From: Haloferax sp. Atlit-12N
GTDB taxonomy: Archaea > Halobacteriota > Halobacteria > Halobacteriales > Haloferacaceae
DNA: 64,000 nucleotides
Assembly (NCBI RefSeq): GCF_003383095.1
Contig: NZ_PSYW01000004.1
Span: 245,807-309,806, forward strand
Direction of reading: 5' to 3'
The notes below the pieces were generated by a model. That model saw only the letters and a program-made list of their open reading frames with translations, was not told the origin of the DNA and ran no database searches. Of the stretch, positions 8,248-16,417 are shown piece after piece (the stretch's first letter is position 1; each line of letters begins with the position of its first letter). Made by a program: the position numbers and the translations under genes.

Positions 8248-8862
8248 TCACTCCTCGGTGAGAGAGCGGTAGCCGAAAAAGAGGACGACGAGCGCGGCGG
8301 GGACGAGGGCGAAAGACGTGTCTAGTGGACTCACGCTCGATGCGGTGACGGCGACGCCGGCGACGCCGACCAAGATGACGGCGAAGTTCACTAATCGCTT
8401 TCGCGAGACCGTCACTCGGTCGCCGGTCGACTCGGTCGCGACCGAGTCTTGGTCCGTGCCTCCCGCGTTATCGACGGTCGAACCCGGGTCTATCCCGGTC
8501 GACGTGCGAGTCGCGTGGGCCCCCTCGTGGGTCGGCGAAAAGACGCGCCCGGTCTCGCGGTGGAAGACGAGACGACCGTCGTCGTCGAGTCGCGGCAGGT
8601 CGAAGTCAAAGAGTACGCTGTGTATCTCCTCGTCCGTCGGGACCATCCCGTCAGTCTCGTCTTGGAACCACTCCGAGAGCGCGACGGTCAGTTCGCCGAC
8701 GGTGTACGGCGTCTCGGGACGCTCGTTCACGAGCGAAACGACGGTGTCCCGTCGGCGAGCTTCGGTGACACCGCCGAGCCCGGGCCTGTCGTCGAGTGTG
8801 GGTCCAGATTCCTCTCCAGGGTCGTCGGGGCCGCTCGGTGCCCACGATGGTGCCATTGACAT
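8248..8862 (-). CDS. DUF7344-type regulator with C-terminal membrane helices
   Basis: A 204-residue protein. Residues about 35-115 match the winged-helix-like domain common in haloarchaea (RRRDTVVSLVNERPETPYTV, then HSVLFDFDLPRLDDDGRLVF). Two membrane helices follow (about 157-201). Same domain order as the protein at 11493. The ATG at 8862 is the first start; ATG 8856 is an alternative. A TATA-like ATAAAAATAAAA stretch (8879-8890 region) lies just upstream. No island element; a membrane-tethered regulator is inferred. Confidence 0.75.
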   Translation of the reverse strand: MSMAPSWAPSGPDDPGEESGPTLDDRPGLGGVTEARRRDTVVSLVNERPETPYTVGELTVALSEWFQDETDGMVPTDEEIHSVLFDFDLPRLDDDGRLVFHRETGRVFSPTHEGAHATRTSTGIDPGSTVDNAGGTDQDSVATESTGDRVTVSRKRLVNFAVILVGVAGVAVTASSVSPLDTSFALVPAALVVLFFGYRSLTEE

Positions 8863-8948
8863 GTTCGACTATGTAATCTATAAAAATAAAACCACGGTGT
8901 TCCGTCCCGCTGAATCGGTGGAATCGACGCTTCAGTGGCGCTGTGTGC

Positions 8949-8966
8949 TTATCTAAACCATAATAA
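8949..8966 (+). promoter_or_regulatory. Island promoter element, copy 5 (TTA-tctaaacca-TAATAA)
   Basis: Exact consensus match. The next supported start is 139 nt away (9106), so the aminotransferase mRNA probably has a leader of about 110 nt. Confidence 0.65.
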
Positions 8967-9105
8967 TGGGTTCCTGGTGTCTGGCACTCGACAGCGGTCG
9001 CAGGACCGCAGGACATGCTATGACACGCACACACCCAAGCGACTATCGACGCGACTGTTCGGCGCTTCACGGCGCGGTGGCTCCGACGCACGGAGGACGA
9101 CGCCG

Positions 9106-10248
9106 ATGACTGGAGACATCAGTATCGCCTCCCCGGTTCTCGGAGACGAAGAACTCGACCGCATCGAGTCCGTCGTCGAGTCGGGGATGATCGCGGACGG
9201 CCCCGAGGTACGAACGTTCGAGTCCGAGTTCGCGGACTACTGCGACGCCGACCACGGCGTCGCCACGTCGAACGGGACCACCGCGCTGCACACGGCGCTC
9301 GAAGCGGTCGGCGTCGGCCCCGGTGACCGCGTTCTGACGACGCCCTTCTCGTTCGTCGCGACGGCGAACGCGATTCGATTCGCCGGTGCCGAGCCGGTGT
9401 TCGCTGACATCGACCCCGAGACGTTCAACCTCGACCCCGAGCGGGTCGAAGCGACCCTCGAATCGCTCGCGTCGGACGTGCAGGCGATGGTCGTCGTCCA
9501 CCTCTACGGCCTCCCCGCGCCGATGGACGAACTCCGTGACATCGCCGACGACTACGACGTGGCTCTCGTCGAAGACGCGGCGCAAGCCCACGGTGCTGAG
9601 TACTTCGGCACGCCAGTCGGGTCGCTCGGCGACGCCGCGAGCTTCTCGTTTTATCCGACGAAGAACATGACCACCGGCGAAGGCGGGATGGTCGTCACCG
9701 ACGACGAAGCCACCGCGCAGAACGCCGAGAGCTTCGTCAATCACGGCCGGGAGACCGACGGATACCGGCACGTCTCGCTCGGTCACAACTTCCGGATGAC
9801 GAGCGTCGCGGCCGCGATGGGTCGCGCCCAACTCGAACGCCTCCCCGGCTTCATCGAGGACCGGCGCTCGAACGCGGCGCGACTCGACGAGCTGTTGGCC
9901 GACACGGACGCGGCGACGCCGACGGTCCCCGACGGCTTCGACCACTCGTACCACCAGTACACGATTCGGGTCGGCAACCGCGACTCGGTCGTCGAACAGC
10001 TGGACGAACGCGGCATCGGGTGCGGAATTTACTACCCGCGGTGCATCCACGACCAGCCCGCCTACGACTTCCTCGACGTGCGTGCGCCCGTCGCCGAGCG
10101 GGTCGCAGAACAGGCCCTCTCCATCCCGGTCCATCCGAGTCTCACCGAAGCAGAAGTCGAGCGAGTTGGGACCGTCCTCCGAGACGAGGTCTCTATCGAG
10201 CCTCCGTCCGGCACTCGCGCGTCTACCGTGGGGGCGTCCGATGACTGA
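9106..10248 (+). CDS. DegT/DnrJ/EryC1 PLP-dependent sugar aminotransferase (WbpE/WlbC-like)
   Basis: A 380-residue PLP enzyme. It has the family signatures SNGTTALHTALEAVGVGPGD, EDAAQAHGA and the lysine loop FYPTKNMTTGEGG with the probable PLP lysine at K186. Family members put an amino group on a keto-sugar nucleotide. With the Gfo/Idh dehydrogenase overlapping it by 8 bp, the fit is the WbpB/WbpE pair that converts UDP-GlcNAcA to the 3-amino sugar via a 3-keto intermediate. The ATG at 9106 has a purine-rich GGAGG stretch 10 nt upstream and starts the conserved MTGDISIASPVLG; an in-frame upstream extension is not conserved-looking. Confidence 0.88.
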   Translation: MTGDISIASPVLGDEELDRIESVVESGMIADGPEVRTFESEFADYCDADHGVATSNGTTALHTALEAVGVGPGDRVLTTPFSFVATANAIRFAGAEPVFADIDPETFNLDPERVEATLESLASDVQAMVVVHLYGLPAPMDELRDIADDYDVALVEDAAQAHGAEYFGTPVGSLGDAASFSFYPTKNMTTGEGGMVVTDDEATAQNAESFVNHGRETDGYRHVSLGHNFRMTSVAAAMGRAQLERLPGFIEDRRSNAARLDELLADTDAATPTVPDGFDHSYHQYTIRVGNRDSVVEQLDERGIGCGIYYPRCIHDQPAYDFLDVRAPVAERVAEQALSIPVHPSLTEAEVERVGTVLRDEVSIEPPSGTRASTVGASDD

Positions 10249-11230
10249 CGACACCGTCGCGGCCGGCGTCATCGGCGTCGGAAGCATGGGACAGAACCAC
10301 GCCCGGGTGTACGACGAACTGGGCGACACGGAACTCGTCGGCGTCTTCGACGTCGACGACGACCGAGCCGAGTCCGTCGCGGACGACTACGGGACGACCG
10401 CGCGGTCGATGGACGACCTCCTCGACGCGGCGGACATCGTCTCTGTCGTCGTGCCGACGCAGTTCCACTACGAGAACGCGAAGCGCGCCCTCGAATCGGG
10501 CGTCAACGTCCTCGTCGAGAAACCGTTCGTGGAAGACCCCGAGAACGGACAGGAACTCATCGACATCGCCGACGAGCGGGACCTCGTGTTGCAGGTCGGT
10601 CACATCGAGCGGTTCAACCCGGCGGTTCGCGCCCTCCGCGACCTCGTCGACGACCTCGATATCCACGCGGTCTCGACCGAGCGACTCGGGCCGCCCGTCG
10701 ACCGCGCCATCGACGACACGGTCGTGATGGACCTGATGATTCACGACCTCGACATCGTCCTCGACATCGTCGACGGCGCGGTCGACTCGTACGACGCCGT
10801 TGGAACGCCGGACTGCAGCCACGCGAACGCGAACCTCGCGTTCGACTCCGGGGTGACGGCGTCGCTCACGACGAGTCGCGTCACCCAAGAGAAGGTTCGG
10901 GGTCTCACTATCTCGGCGGCCGACTGCCGCGTGAAGGTCGACTACATCGACCAGAACATCGAGATTCACCGCTCGTCGGTCCCCTCGTACATCGACGACG
11001 AGTCGCTCGTCCGCCACCGTCACGAGAACTTCGTGGAGACGCTCGCAGTCGAACAGGTCGAACCCCTCCAGAGCGAGCTGCGGTCGTTCGCGAACGCCGC
11101 TTCGACCGGAACGGAGCCCGTCGTGGACGGCGAGCAGGGGCTTCGAGTGTTGAAGCTGACGAAGAAACTCGACGAGACCGCGCGGGAAACACTCGACGAC
11201 GGGGCCCCATTGACCCCCACGGTCGACTGA
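10241..11230 (+). CDS. Gfo/Idh/MocA oxidoreductase (WbpB/WlbA-like UDP-sugar 3-dehydrogenase)
   Basis: A 329-residue enzyme with an N-terminal Rossmann fold (GVIGVGSMGQNHARVY, residues about 8-23) and the EKPF motif with catalytic-site Lys94. The family uses NAD(P) to oxidise or reduce sugar rings. Next to the DegT aminotransferase (8-bp overlap) the likely reaction is 3-oxidation of UDP-GlcNAcA. The ATG at 10241 is chosen because it begins the Rossmann fold directly and overlaps the upstream stop; the upstream extension is inside the aminotransferase. The acetyltransferase and the 6-dehydrogenases of the pathway are 21 kb away under the same promoter element. Confidence 0.88.
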   Translation: MTDDTVAAGVIGVGSMGQNHARVYDELGDTELVGVFDVDDDRAESVADDYGTTARSMDDLLDAADIVSVVVPTQFHYENAKRALESGVNVLVEKPFVEDPENGQELIDIADERDLVLQVGHIERFNPAVRALRDLVDDLDIHAVSTERLGPPVDRAIDDTVVMDLMIHDLDIVLDIVDGAVDSYDAVGTPDCSHANANLAFDSGVTASLTTSRVTQEKVRGLTISAADCRVKVDYIDQNIEIHRSSVPSYIDDESLVRHRHENFVETLAVEQVEPLQSELRSFANAASTGTEPVVDGEQGLRVLKLTKKLDETARETLDDGAPLTPTVD

Positions 11231-11492
11231 AACACGAGCTTTACCGGGTTTATCACGTGCCTTTGGTGGAACAACAATCCGGCTTTCGCTGAATTGCTAT
11301 TGGGCGCTTCTCGGCTGTTGTCAAACGACCAACAAAGCCGCTGTCTTGCGATTATGCACCGCTGAAACAGTCCGAAACAGTCACTAAACTGCTGCAATAC
11401 GTCTTGATTCCGGTCGGGTTTTCACAACAGTCCGGAAAATCCGGGACGGTGTTGACGCTTTATTGGGGGCCACAGTAACGGTTGGAGCGAGC

Positions 11493-12095
11493 ATGACCAC
11501 TCAAGTGAACGGTACCGAAAACGCGCTCATCGACCAGCATACGAACGCGGCCGAACAGAACACGGAACTTGGGAAAGACGAGATATACCACCTGCTCCAG
11601 AACGAACGCCGCCGGAAGGTCCTCGAATACCTGCGCGACCGCGAGGGCCCGGTCCAGATGCGGGATATCGCGGAGCAGGTCGCCGCGTGGGAGCACGATA
11701 CGACCGTTCAGGCGTTGATGTCCGACCAGCGCCAGCGCGTCTACATCGCCCTCTACCAAGCGCACCTCCCGAAACTCGACGAAGAGGGCGTCATCGACTA
11801 CAATCAGAGCAGGGGTATCGTCGAGAAGACACCCCTCGCAAACGAACTCGCCGCTCACCTCGAACTCCCTGATGATGACGACGATGAGGTGGACGCCGAG
11901 TCCGAGCGACCGTGGGGTGCGTACTACCTGTCCGTCTCGGGGCTGAGTACGCTCTTCGTCGGTGCATCTGGACTCGGTCTCCCCGGCTTCACCTCGATTC
12001 CCCATCTCATCGTCGCGCTCACAGTCATGAGTATCTACACGGCACTCACCTTCTGGCAAGTCCTCGACAACTTCGAGACGACTGACGAAGAATAA
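11493..12095 (+). CDS. DUF7344-type regulator with C-terminal membrane helices
   Basis: A 200-residue protein: a winged-helix-like N-terminal domain (about 25-125; DEIYHLLQNERRRKVLEYL, ALYQAHLPKLDEEGVIDYN), an acidic stretch (DDDDDEVDAE) and two membrane helices (about 147-192). It is a paralogue of 8248-8862. The ATG at 11493 follows a TTTATT box at about 11458 by roughly 30 nt. The 262-bp gap upstream contains a repeated GAAACAGTC (11364-11383) but no gene. A role in membrane-linked regulation is inferred. Confidence 0.78.
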   Translation: MTTQVNGTENALIDQHTNAAEQNTELGKDEIYHLLQNERRRKVLEYLRDREGPVQMRDIAEQVAAWEHDTTVQALMSDQRQRVYIALYQAHLPKLDEEGVIDYNQSRGIVEKTPLANELAAHLELPDDDDDEVDAESERPWGAYYLSVSGLSTLFVGASGLGLPGFTSIPHLIVALTVMSIYTALTFWQVLDNFETTDEE

Positions 12096-12418
12096 CGCTC
12101 TTCGAGTTCTATCGCGTCATCCGAGTCGCTCGTCTGCTTCCAATATAAAAGCCCGCTATATTACGGTATTTTATACGCAATCGAGTGAGAATCGTTCAGA
12201 TATCTAGCCATTATTCAGTTGTCACAATAGGCCGTGAGATTCATATTGCTGAACTAGAATCATCGATACAGCGCAAAATTGGCCCCAATGATTTCAGACG
12301 CGCGCCCCCCTCGTTCGCGAGCACCCGGTAGAGTCTCTCAATGGCCTACCACGAGCCGAGCGAACGTCGCGTTACCGCCGAGCCGACACGCTCAGACCGG
12401 GGTGACTCTTCGATAACC

Positions 12419-13723
12419 ATGTCGTACGCCCGAGCGGCGTTCGTTCTGGTTCTGCTCGTTCTCTCCGGCGCAGTCGTCCCCGCGCCGGTGCTGGCGATAG
12501 ACGACGAGACAACCAACGAAACGTCCATCCAAGGGACGTTCACGAACACGGTCCCGGTCGACCAGTCGAGGGAGTCGACGTTCCTCTGGGCGTCCGAACG
12601 CAACACGCTCTCGGTCGAGTTCGACGCCCCGAACGAGTCGAACATCTACGAGGTGTGCGTGAGAAACGGGGCCGGCGAGCGTCTCGACTGCACCGACAAG
12701 GGCGTCTCGTCCGGCACGCAGACCGTCGAGTTCACGTACGAATCCCTTTCCAAATTCGAGGGGTCGAGCAACATCTCCGTCGTCCTCTGGAACAGCTTCC
12801 CGGGACAGTCGGAGCAGATTGCCAGCGACACGGTCAATGTCACGATACTCCAGAAGGACGGCGACATCGACGGCGACAAACTCAGCAACGCGAATGAACT
12901 GTCCAACAACACCTCGATGTTCCTCATGGACACCGACAAGGACAGCCTCGAAGACGGGGCCGAGGTGAAGAATTACGGGACGTCCCCCACGACGCCCGAC
13001 ACGGACGGCGATGGGCTGAACGACGCGGCAGAACTGTCGAACTCGCTGGAGCCGACAGACCCCGACACGGACGGCGACGGCATCCCCGACGGCGTCGAGA
13101 TGCGACTCGGAACGCCGCCGAACGACAGCACCGCCGACACGGACGGCGACGGACTGGACGACGCGTACGAGTACGAACACGGGACCGACCCCGTCGACCC
13201 CGACACGGACGGCGACGGGCTGAACGACGGGCTCGAGCGGAAGCTCGGAACGGACGCCACCGACGGCAGCACGACCCCGATGCTCGTGTTCACCGGCGGG
13301 ACGCTGCTCGGGGTCGTCGCCGTCGGCGGTCGCTGGTTCCTCGCCTCGTCGGAGTACCAGATCGAATCGCCGCTGTCGGCGTCTCAGCTGTCCGACCCGG
13401 ACGGAGCCGAAGCGGACGCGGAAGACGACACATCGGGGTCGCCACCGGAGCCGCCGGAGTTCGACCAAGACGAACTCCAGCAGTCGTCACAACCCGTCTT
13501 GACCGACGAGGACAAAGTCATCCAACTGCTCCGCGACAACGGCGGCTGGGTCTACCAAAGCAAAATCGTCGAGCAGACGGGCTGGTCGAAATCGAAGGTC
13601 AGCCGACTGCTGTCGAGCATGGACGAGTTCGGGAAGGTCGAGAAGATATCGGTCGGCCGGCAGAACATCGTCGCCGAGGAGGGGTCGATGCCCGAGGGTG
13701 CGGGGTCGCCGTTCGACGAGTGA
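12419..13723 (+). CDS. Transmembrane regulator: secreted Ca-binding TSP3-type repeats, one membrane helix, cytoplasmic winged helix
   Basis: A 434-residue protein. Residues 1-26 are a signal peptide; about 30-145 are a beta-rich domain with N-glycosylation sequons; about 148-284 hold five or six D-x-D-G-D-G-x-x-D-type repeats (DTDGDGLNDAAE, DTDGDGIPDGVE, DTDGDGLDDAYE, DTDGDGLNDGLE), as in thrombospondin type 3 calcium-binding repeats. A membrane helix spans about 287-308 and an acidic linker follows. The last 70 residues are a winged helix (VIQLLRDNGGWVYQSKIVEQ, TGWSKSKVSRLLSSMDEFGK) like that at 7299. Topology puts calcium sites outside and DNA binding inside. An in-frame ATG at 12341 would add 26 polar residues before the signal peptide; 12419 is preferred. 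Confidence 0.8.
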   Translation: MSYARAAFVLVLLVLSGAVVPAPVLAIDDETTNETSIQGTFTNTVPVDQSRESTFLWASERNTLSVEFDAPNESNIYEVCVRNGAGERLDCTDKGVSSGTQTVEFTYESLSKFEGSSNISVVLWNSFPGQSEQIASDTVNVTILQKDGDIDGDKLSNANELSNNTSMFLMDTDKDSLEDGAEVKNYGTSPTTPDTDGDGLNDAAELSNSLEPTDPDTDGDGIPDGVEMRLGTPPNDSTADTDGDGLDDAYEYEHGTDPVDPDTDGDGLNDGLERKLGTDATDGSTTPMLVFTGGTLLGVVAVGGRWFLASSEYQIESPLSASQLSDPDGAEADAEDDTSGSPPEPPEFDQDELQQSSQPVLTDEDKVIQLLRDNGGWVYQSKIVEQTGWSKSKVSRLLSSMDEFGKVEKISVGRQNIVAEEGSMPEGAGSPFDE

Positions 13724-13757
13724 CCCGCGCGGTCGCGGCCGCGTCCCTTTCCCTGGG

Positions 13758-14672
13758 TTACGCGTCCACTCTGTTCTGAACGCCTCTGACGACGCTGTAG
13801 ACGAGACCGGGGAGCTGCGCCGGCCCGGGTGTCGAGCCTGCGCGCAGGTACGCCAGTCCCGTGTCGAACCGTCCCTCGCGGAGGTACTGCGCGGCGAGCG
13901 CGTACTGGTGAGTGCCCGTGACGTCGTAGCCGCGGGTCTCTAACTCCACTACGTCCTCGGCGAACGTCTTGAGGAAGTGCGCGTTGGCCCGCCGGACGGC
14001 GTCCGCGCTCGGTCCGCCGGAGGGGTACCGCCGCAACAGGGGTTCGTCGACGTAGGCGAGCTTTCCTTCCTTCAGGACGCGGATGAGGAACTCGGTGTCC
14101 TGGTAGCGGTCGAACGACTCGTCGAACCCGTCGATTCGCTCGACTACCTCGGACTCGACGACGAGCGTCGAGCCCGCGCTGGTGTGGAGGTTCTCCATGA
14201 GAATCTCCTTGATGAGTTCCTCGCCGCCTTCCGCGCCCTCCCGGGAGTCGTGTGTTCCGAGAACGGATTTGACGCGCTCCACGAGCGGGTTGGCGTCCGC
14301 GTCGTCGAGGATAGTCGTCCCGCAGTAGGCGGCGACCCAGTCGTCGTCACGTCGTTCGAGCGTCTCGACCTGTCGTTCGAGCTTCGTCGGTGCCCACTCA
14401 TCGTCGGAGTCGAGGAGCGCGACGTAGTCGCCGGTGGCGACCTCGATTCCGGTGTTCCGGGCGGCGCTTCCCCCCTGATTCGTCTCGTGGACGAGGTAGT
14501 TCACTCTCGGGTCGTCGTAGGCGGTGACGACCGACGCTGTGTCGTCCGTGGAGGCGTCGTCGACGACGATGACTTCGACGTCCGACAGCGTCTGGTCGAG
14601 CGCGCTGTCGATGGCGCGCGGGAGGTCAGCCGCGCGGTTGTACGTGGGGATGATGACGCTCACTGTGGGCAT
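13758..14672 (-). CDS. Family 2 glycosyltransferase
   Basis: A 304-residue soluble GT-A enzyme: VSVIIPTYNRAADLPRAIDS at the start, VVDDASTDDT, and the metal-binding LLDSDDEW near residue 93. It transfers a sugar from a nucleotide donor to a growing glycan or lipid carrier at the cytoplasmic membrane face; donor and acceptor are unknown. The ATG at 14672 is 34 nt from its own promoter element, and it is transcribed divergently from the MoxR gene. It converges on the TSP3 regulator gene with a 34-bp gap. Confidence 0.9.
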   Translation of the reverse strand: MPTVSVIIPTYNRAADLPRAIDSALDQTLSDVEVIVVDDASTDDTASVVTAYDDPRVNYLVHETNQGGSAARNTGIEVATGDYVALLDSDDEWAPTKLERQVETLERRDDDWVAAYCGTTILDDADANPLVERVKSVLGTHDSREGAEGGEELIKEILMENLHTSAGSTLVVESEVVERIDGFDESFDRYQDTEFLIRVLKEGKLAYVDEPLLRRYPSGGPSADAVRRANAHFLKTFAEDVVELETRGYDVTGTHQYALAAQYLREGRFDTGLAYLRAGSTPGPAQLPGLVYSVVRGVQNRVDA

Positions 14673-14706
14673 CTGGTATCGACTGTTACTCTCCTTCGGG
14701 GGCGCA

Positions 14707-14724
14707 TTATTATCGAGCAGGTAA
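14707..14724 (-). promoter_or_regulatory. Island promoter element, copy 6 (TTA-cctgctcga-TAATAA)
   Basis: Exact match on the minus strand, 34 nt before the GT2 start at 14672. Divergent from copy 7, only 20 bp away. Confidence 0.7.
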
Positions 14725-14744
14725 CGCGCGAGTCGGTGGTTCGC

Positions 14745-14762
14745 TTACCCGTCGCATAATAA
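14745..14762 (+). promoter_or_regulatory. Island promoter element, copy 7 (TTA-cccgtcgca-TAATAA)
   Basis: Exact match, 25 nt before the ATG at 14788 of the MoxR gene. Confidence 0.75.
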
Positions 14763-14787
14763 TGCCCGGCTGGACTGACTCCGGGGT

Positions 14788-15756
14788 ATGGACATCAGCC
14801 AACTCCACGACCACAGCACGCGCGTTCTCGACGAAATCGGTCGGTCGGTCGTCGTGGACCGAGCCGTCCTTCGGCGCATCCTCACGGGCGTGCTCTCGCA
14901 GGGACACGTTCTCCTCGAAGACGTGCCCGGCACGGGAAAGACGCTGACCGCGCAGAGCTTCGCCACCGCGCTCGGCCTCTCGTTTAGTCGAATCCAGTTC
15001 ACACCGGACCTCCTCCCCGCCGACGTGACCGGGACGTACGTGTTCGACGAGCGAGACCGGTCGTTCGAGTTCAGCGAGGGCCCGCTGTTCGCAAACGTCG
15101 TCCTCGCCGACGAAATCAACCGCGCCTCGCCGAAGACGCAGGCCGCGCTCCTCGAAGCGATGGCCGAGGGGCAGGTGACCGTCGACGGCGAGACGCACCC
15201 GCTCCCGGACCCGTTTTTCGTCATCGCAACCCAGAACCCGGTCGAACAGGGCGAAGGGACCTTTCCCCTGCCCGAAGCGCAGAAGGACCGGTTTCTCGTC
15301 AAAGACAGCCTCGGATATCCCGACGAGGCGGGCGAACTGGAACTGCTCGACCGCCGCGACGCGCGCGACGAGCCCACGCCGACGGTCTCCCGGGTCCTCT
15401 CGACGGACCTCGTCCGCGAGATGCAGCGCGTCCCGGAGACGGTCCGCGTCGACGACGAGATAAAACAGTACATCGTCGATATCGTCCGCGCGACGCGGGA
15501 GAACCCCCGAATCGCGGTCGGCGTCTCGCCCCGCGGCTGTCAGCGACTGTTCGAGGTCGTCCGCGCGACGGCCGCCGTCCACGGCCGGAGCTTCGTCATT
15601 CCGGACGACGTGAAAGCCGTCGTCCACGCGACGGTCGCCCACCGAATCGTCCCGACCGCCGAGGCGACGGTCGACAACGTCGAGCGGAGCCAACTCGTCG
15701 ACGACGTGCTCGCCGACGTCTCCGTCCCGACGGTCAGTCGTGCAGAGCGAGCGTGA
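14788..15756 (+). CDS. moxR: MoxR-type AAA+ ATPase
   Basis: A 322-residue ATPase with Walker A in EDVPGTGKTLTA (residues 44-55; Lys51), Walker B in VVLADEINRA (about 105-114), the MoxR signature KTQAALLEAMAEGQV and sensor IATQNPVEQGEGTFPLPEAQ. MoxR proteins act as chaperone-like partners of DUF58/von Willebrand proteins. The matching DUF58 and DUF4129 genes lie next door but on the opposite strand, converging with a 23-bp overlap. Leaderless start: ATG 25 nt after the element. A role in assembling or remodelling the cell surface is inferred. Confidence 0.92.
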   Translation: MDISQLHDHSTRVLDEIGRSVVVDRAVLRRILTGVLSQGHVLLEDVPGTGKTLTAQSFATALGLSFSRIQFTPDLLPADVTGTYVFDERDRSFEFSEGPLFANVVLADEINRASPKTQAALLEAMAEGQVTVDGETHPLPDPFFVIATQNPVEQGEGTFPLPEAQKDRFLVKDSLGYPDEAGELELLDRRDARDEPTPTVSRVLSTDLVREMQRVPETVRVDDEIKQYIVDIVRATRENPRIAVGVSPRGCQRLFEVVRATAAVHGRSFVIPDDVKAVVHATVAHRIVPTAEATVDNVERSQLVDDVLADVSVPTVSRAERA

Positions 15757-16417
15757 GGAAGACCAAGGCGACGAGCATGAACGCGACCGCGTGAAGCGGC
15801 AGGCCGGGCGTCCCGAGGTCGCGGACGACGAGTCCGGCACCGACTGCGACGCCCCCGACGAGCGCGGTTCCGCCGAAATGGGCCGCCTCGACGGTCCACG
15901 TCTTCGCCTCACGGCCGAGTTGTTCGCCCACCGCTATCGAGTTCTCCGCGGCGTCCCACGAGACGATGAGCGCCGCACACGCGAGGAGTAACGCCACGGC
16001 CCCGGCCGTCTGGAACAGTCCGCCGCCGACGATAGCCAAGAGGACCGACGCACAACCGAGTTTGCTCAGTCCGCGCGACCCGGACCCACGGAGGGGGAGC
16101 ACGCCGAGGCCGAGACAGACCACGCCGAAGAGCCCGAGTCCGACCTCGATGAGCTGTGACTGGCCGGTGGCGCTCGAGACGGCGAGGCCCGCACCGCCCA
16201 CCCCGACGAGGCCGCCGACGAGCAGTCCGGCAGTCCCGAGCAGTCGCTGTTCAGTTCGGAACCGATGTGCGCCCTCGATAGCGACGACGAGGCCGGCCAC
16301 GGCGACGAACGTCCCGGTCGCCGCGTCGGTGTTCACGAGCGAGACGGCCAGCGCGGCGGCGAGCAACGACAGCGCCGCGCTGAGTCGGGTCGGTCGTCTG
16401 GTGATTTCTCCGTTCAC
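15734..16417 (-). CDS. Polytopic membrane protein of the MoxR/DUF58 group (DUF7519-like)
   Basis: A 227-residue protein that is almost entirely hydrophobic, with about seven membrane helices and one soluble loop near residues 150-190 (SWDAAENSIAVGEQLGREAK). It is the last gene of a four-gene operon. Start GTG 16417 overlaps the DUF58 stop as GTGA, the same coupling used at every junction of this operon, and is therefore preferred over the upstream in-frame ATG at 16474. Its 3' end overlaps the convergent MoxR gene by 23 bp. No enzymatic motif is seen. Confidence 0.75.
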   Translation of the reverse strand: MNGEITRRPTRLSAALSLLAAALAVSLVNTDAATGTFVAVAGLVVAIEGAHRFRTEQRLLGTAGLLVGGLVGVGGAGLAVSSATGQSQLIEVGLGLFGVVCLGLGVLPLRGSGSRGLSKLGCASVLLAIVGGGLFQTAGAVALLLACAALIVSWDAAENSIAVGEQLGREAKTWTVEAAHFGGTALVGGVAVGAGLVVRDLGTPGLPLHAVAFMLVALVFLTLALHD

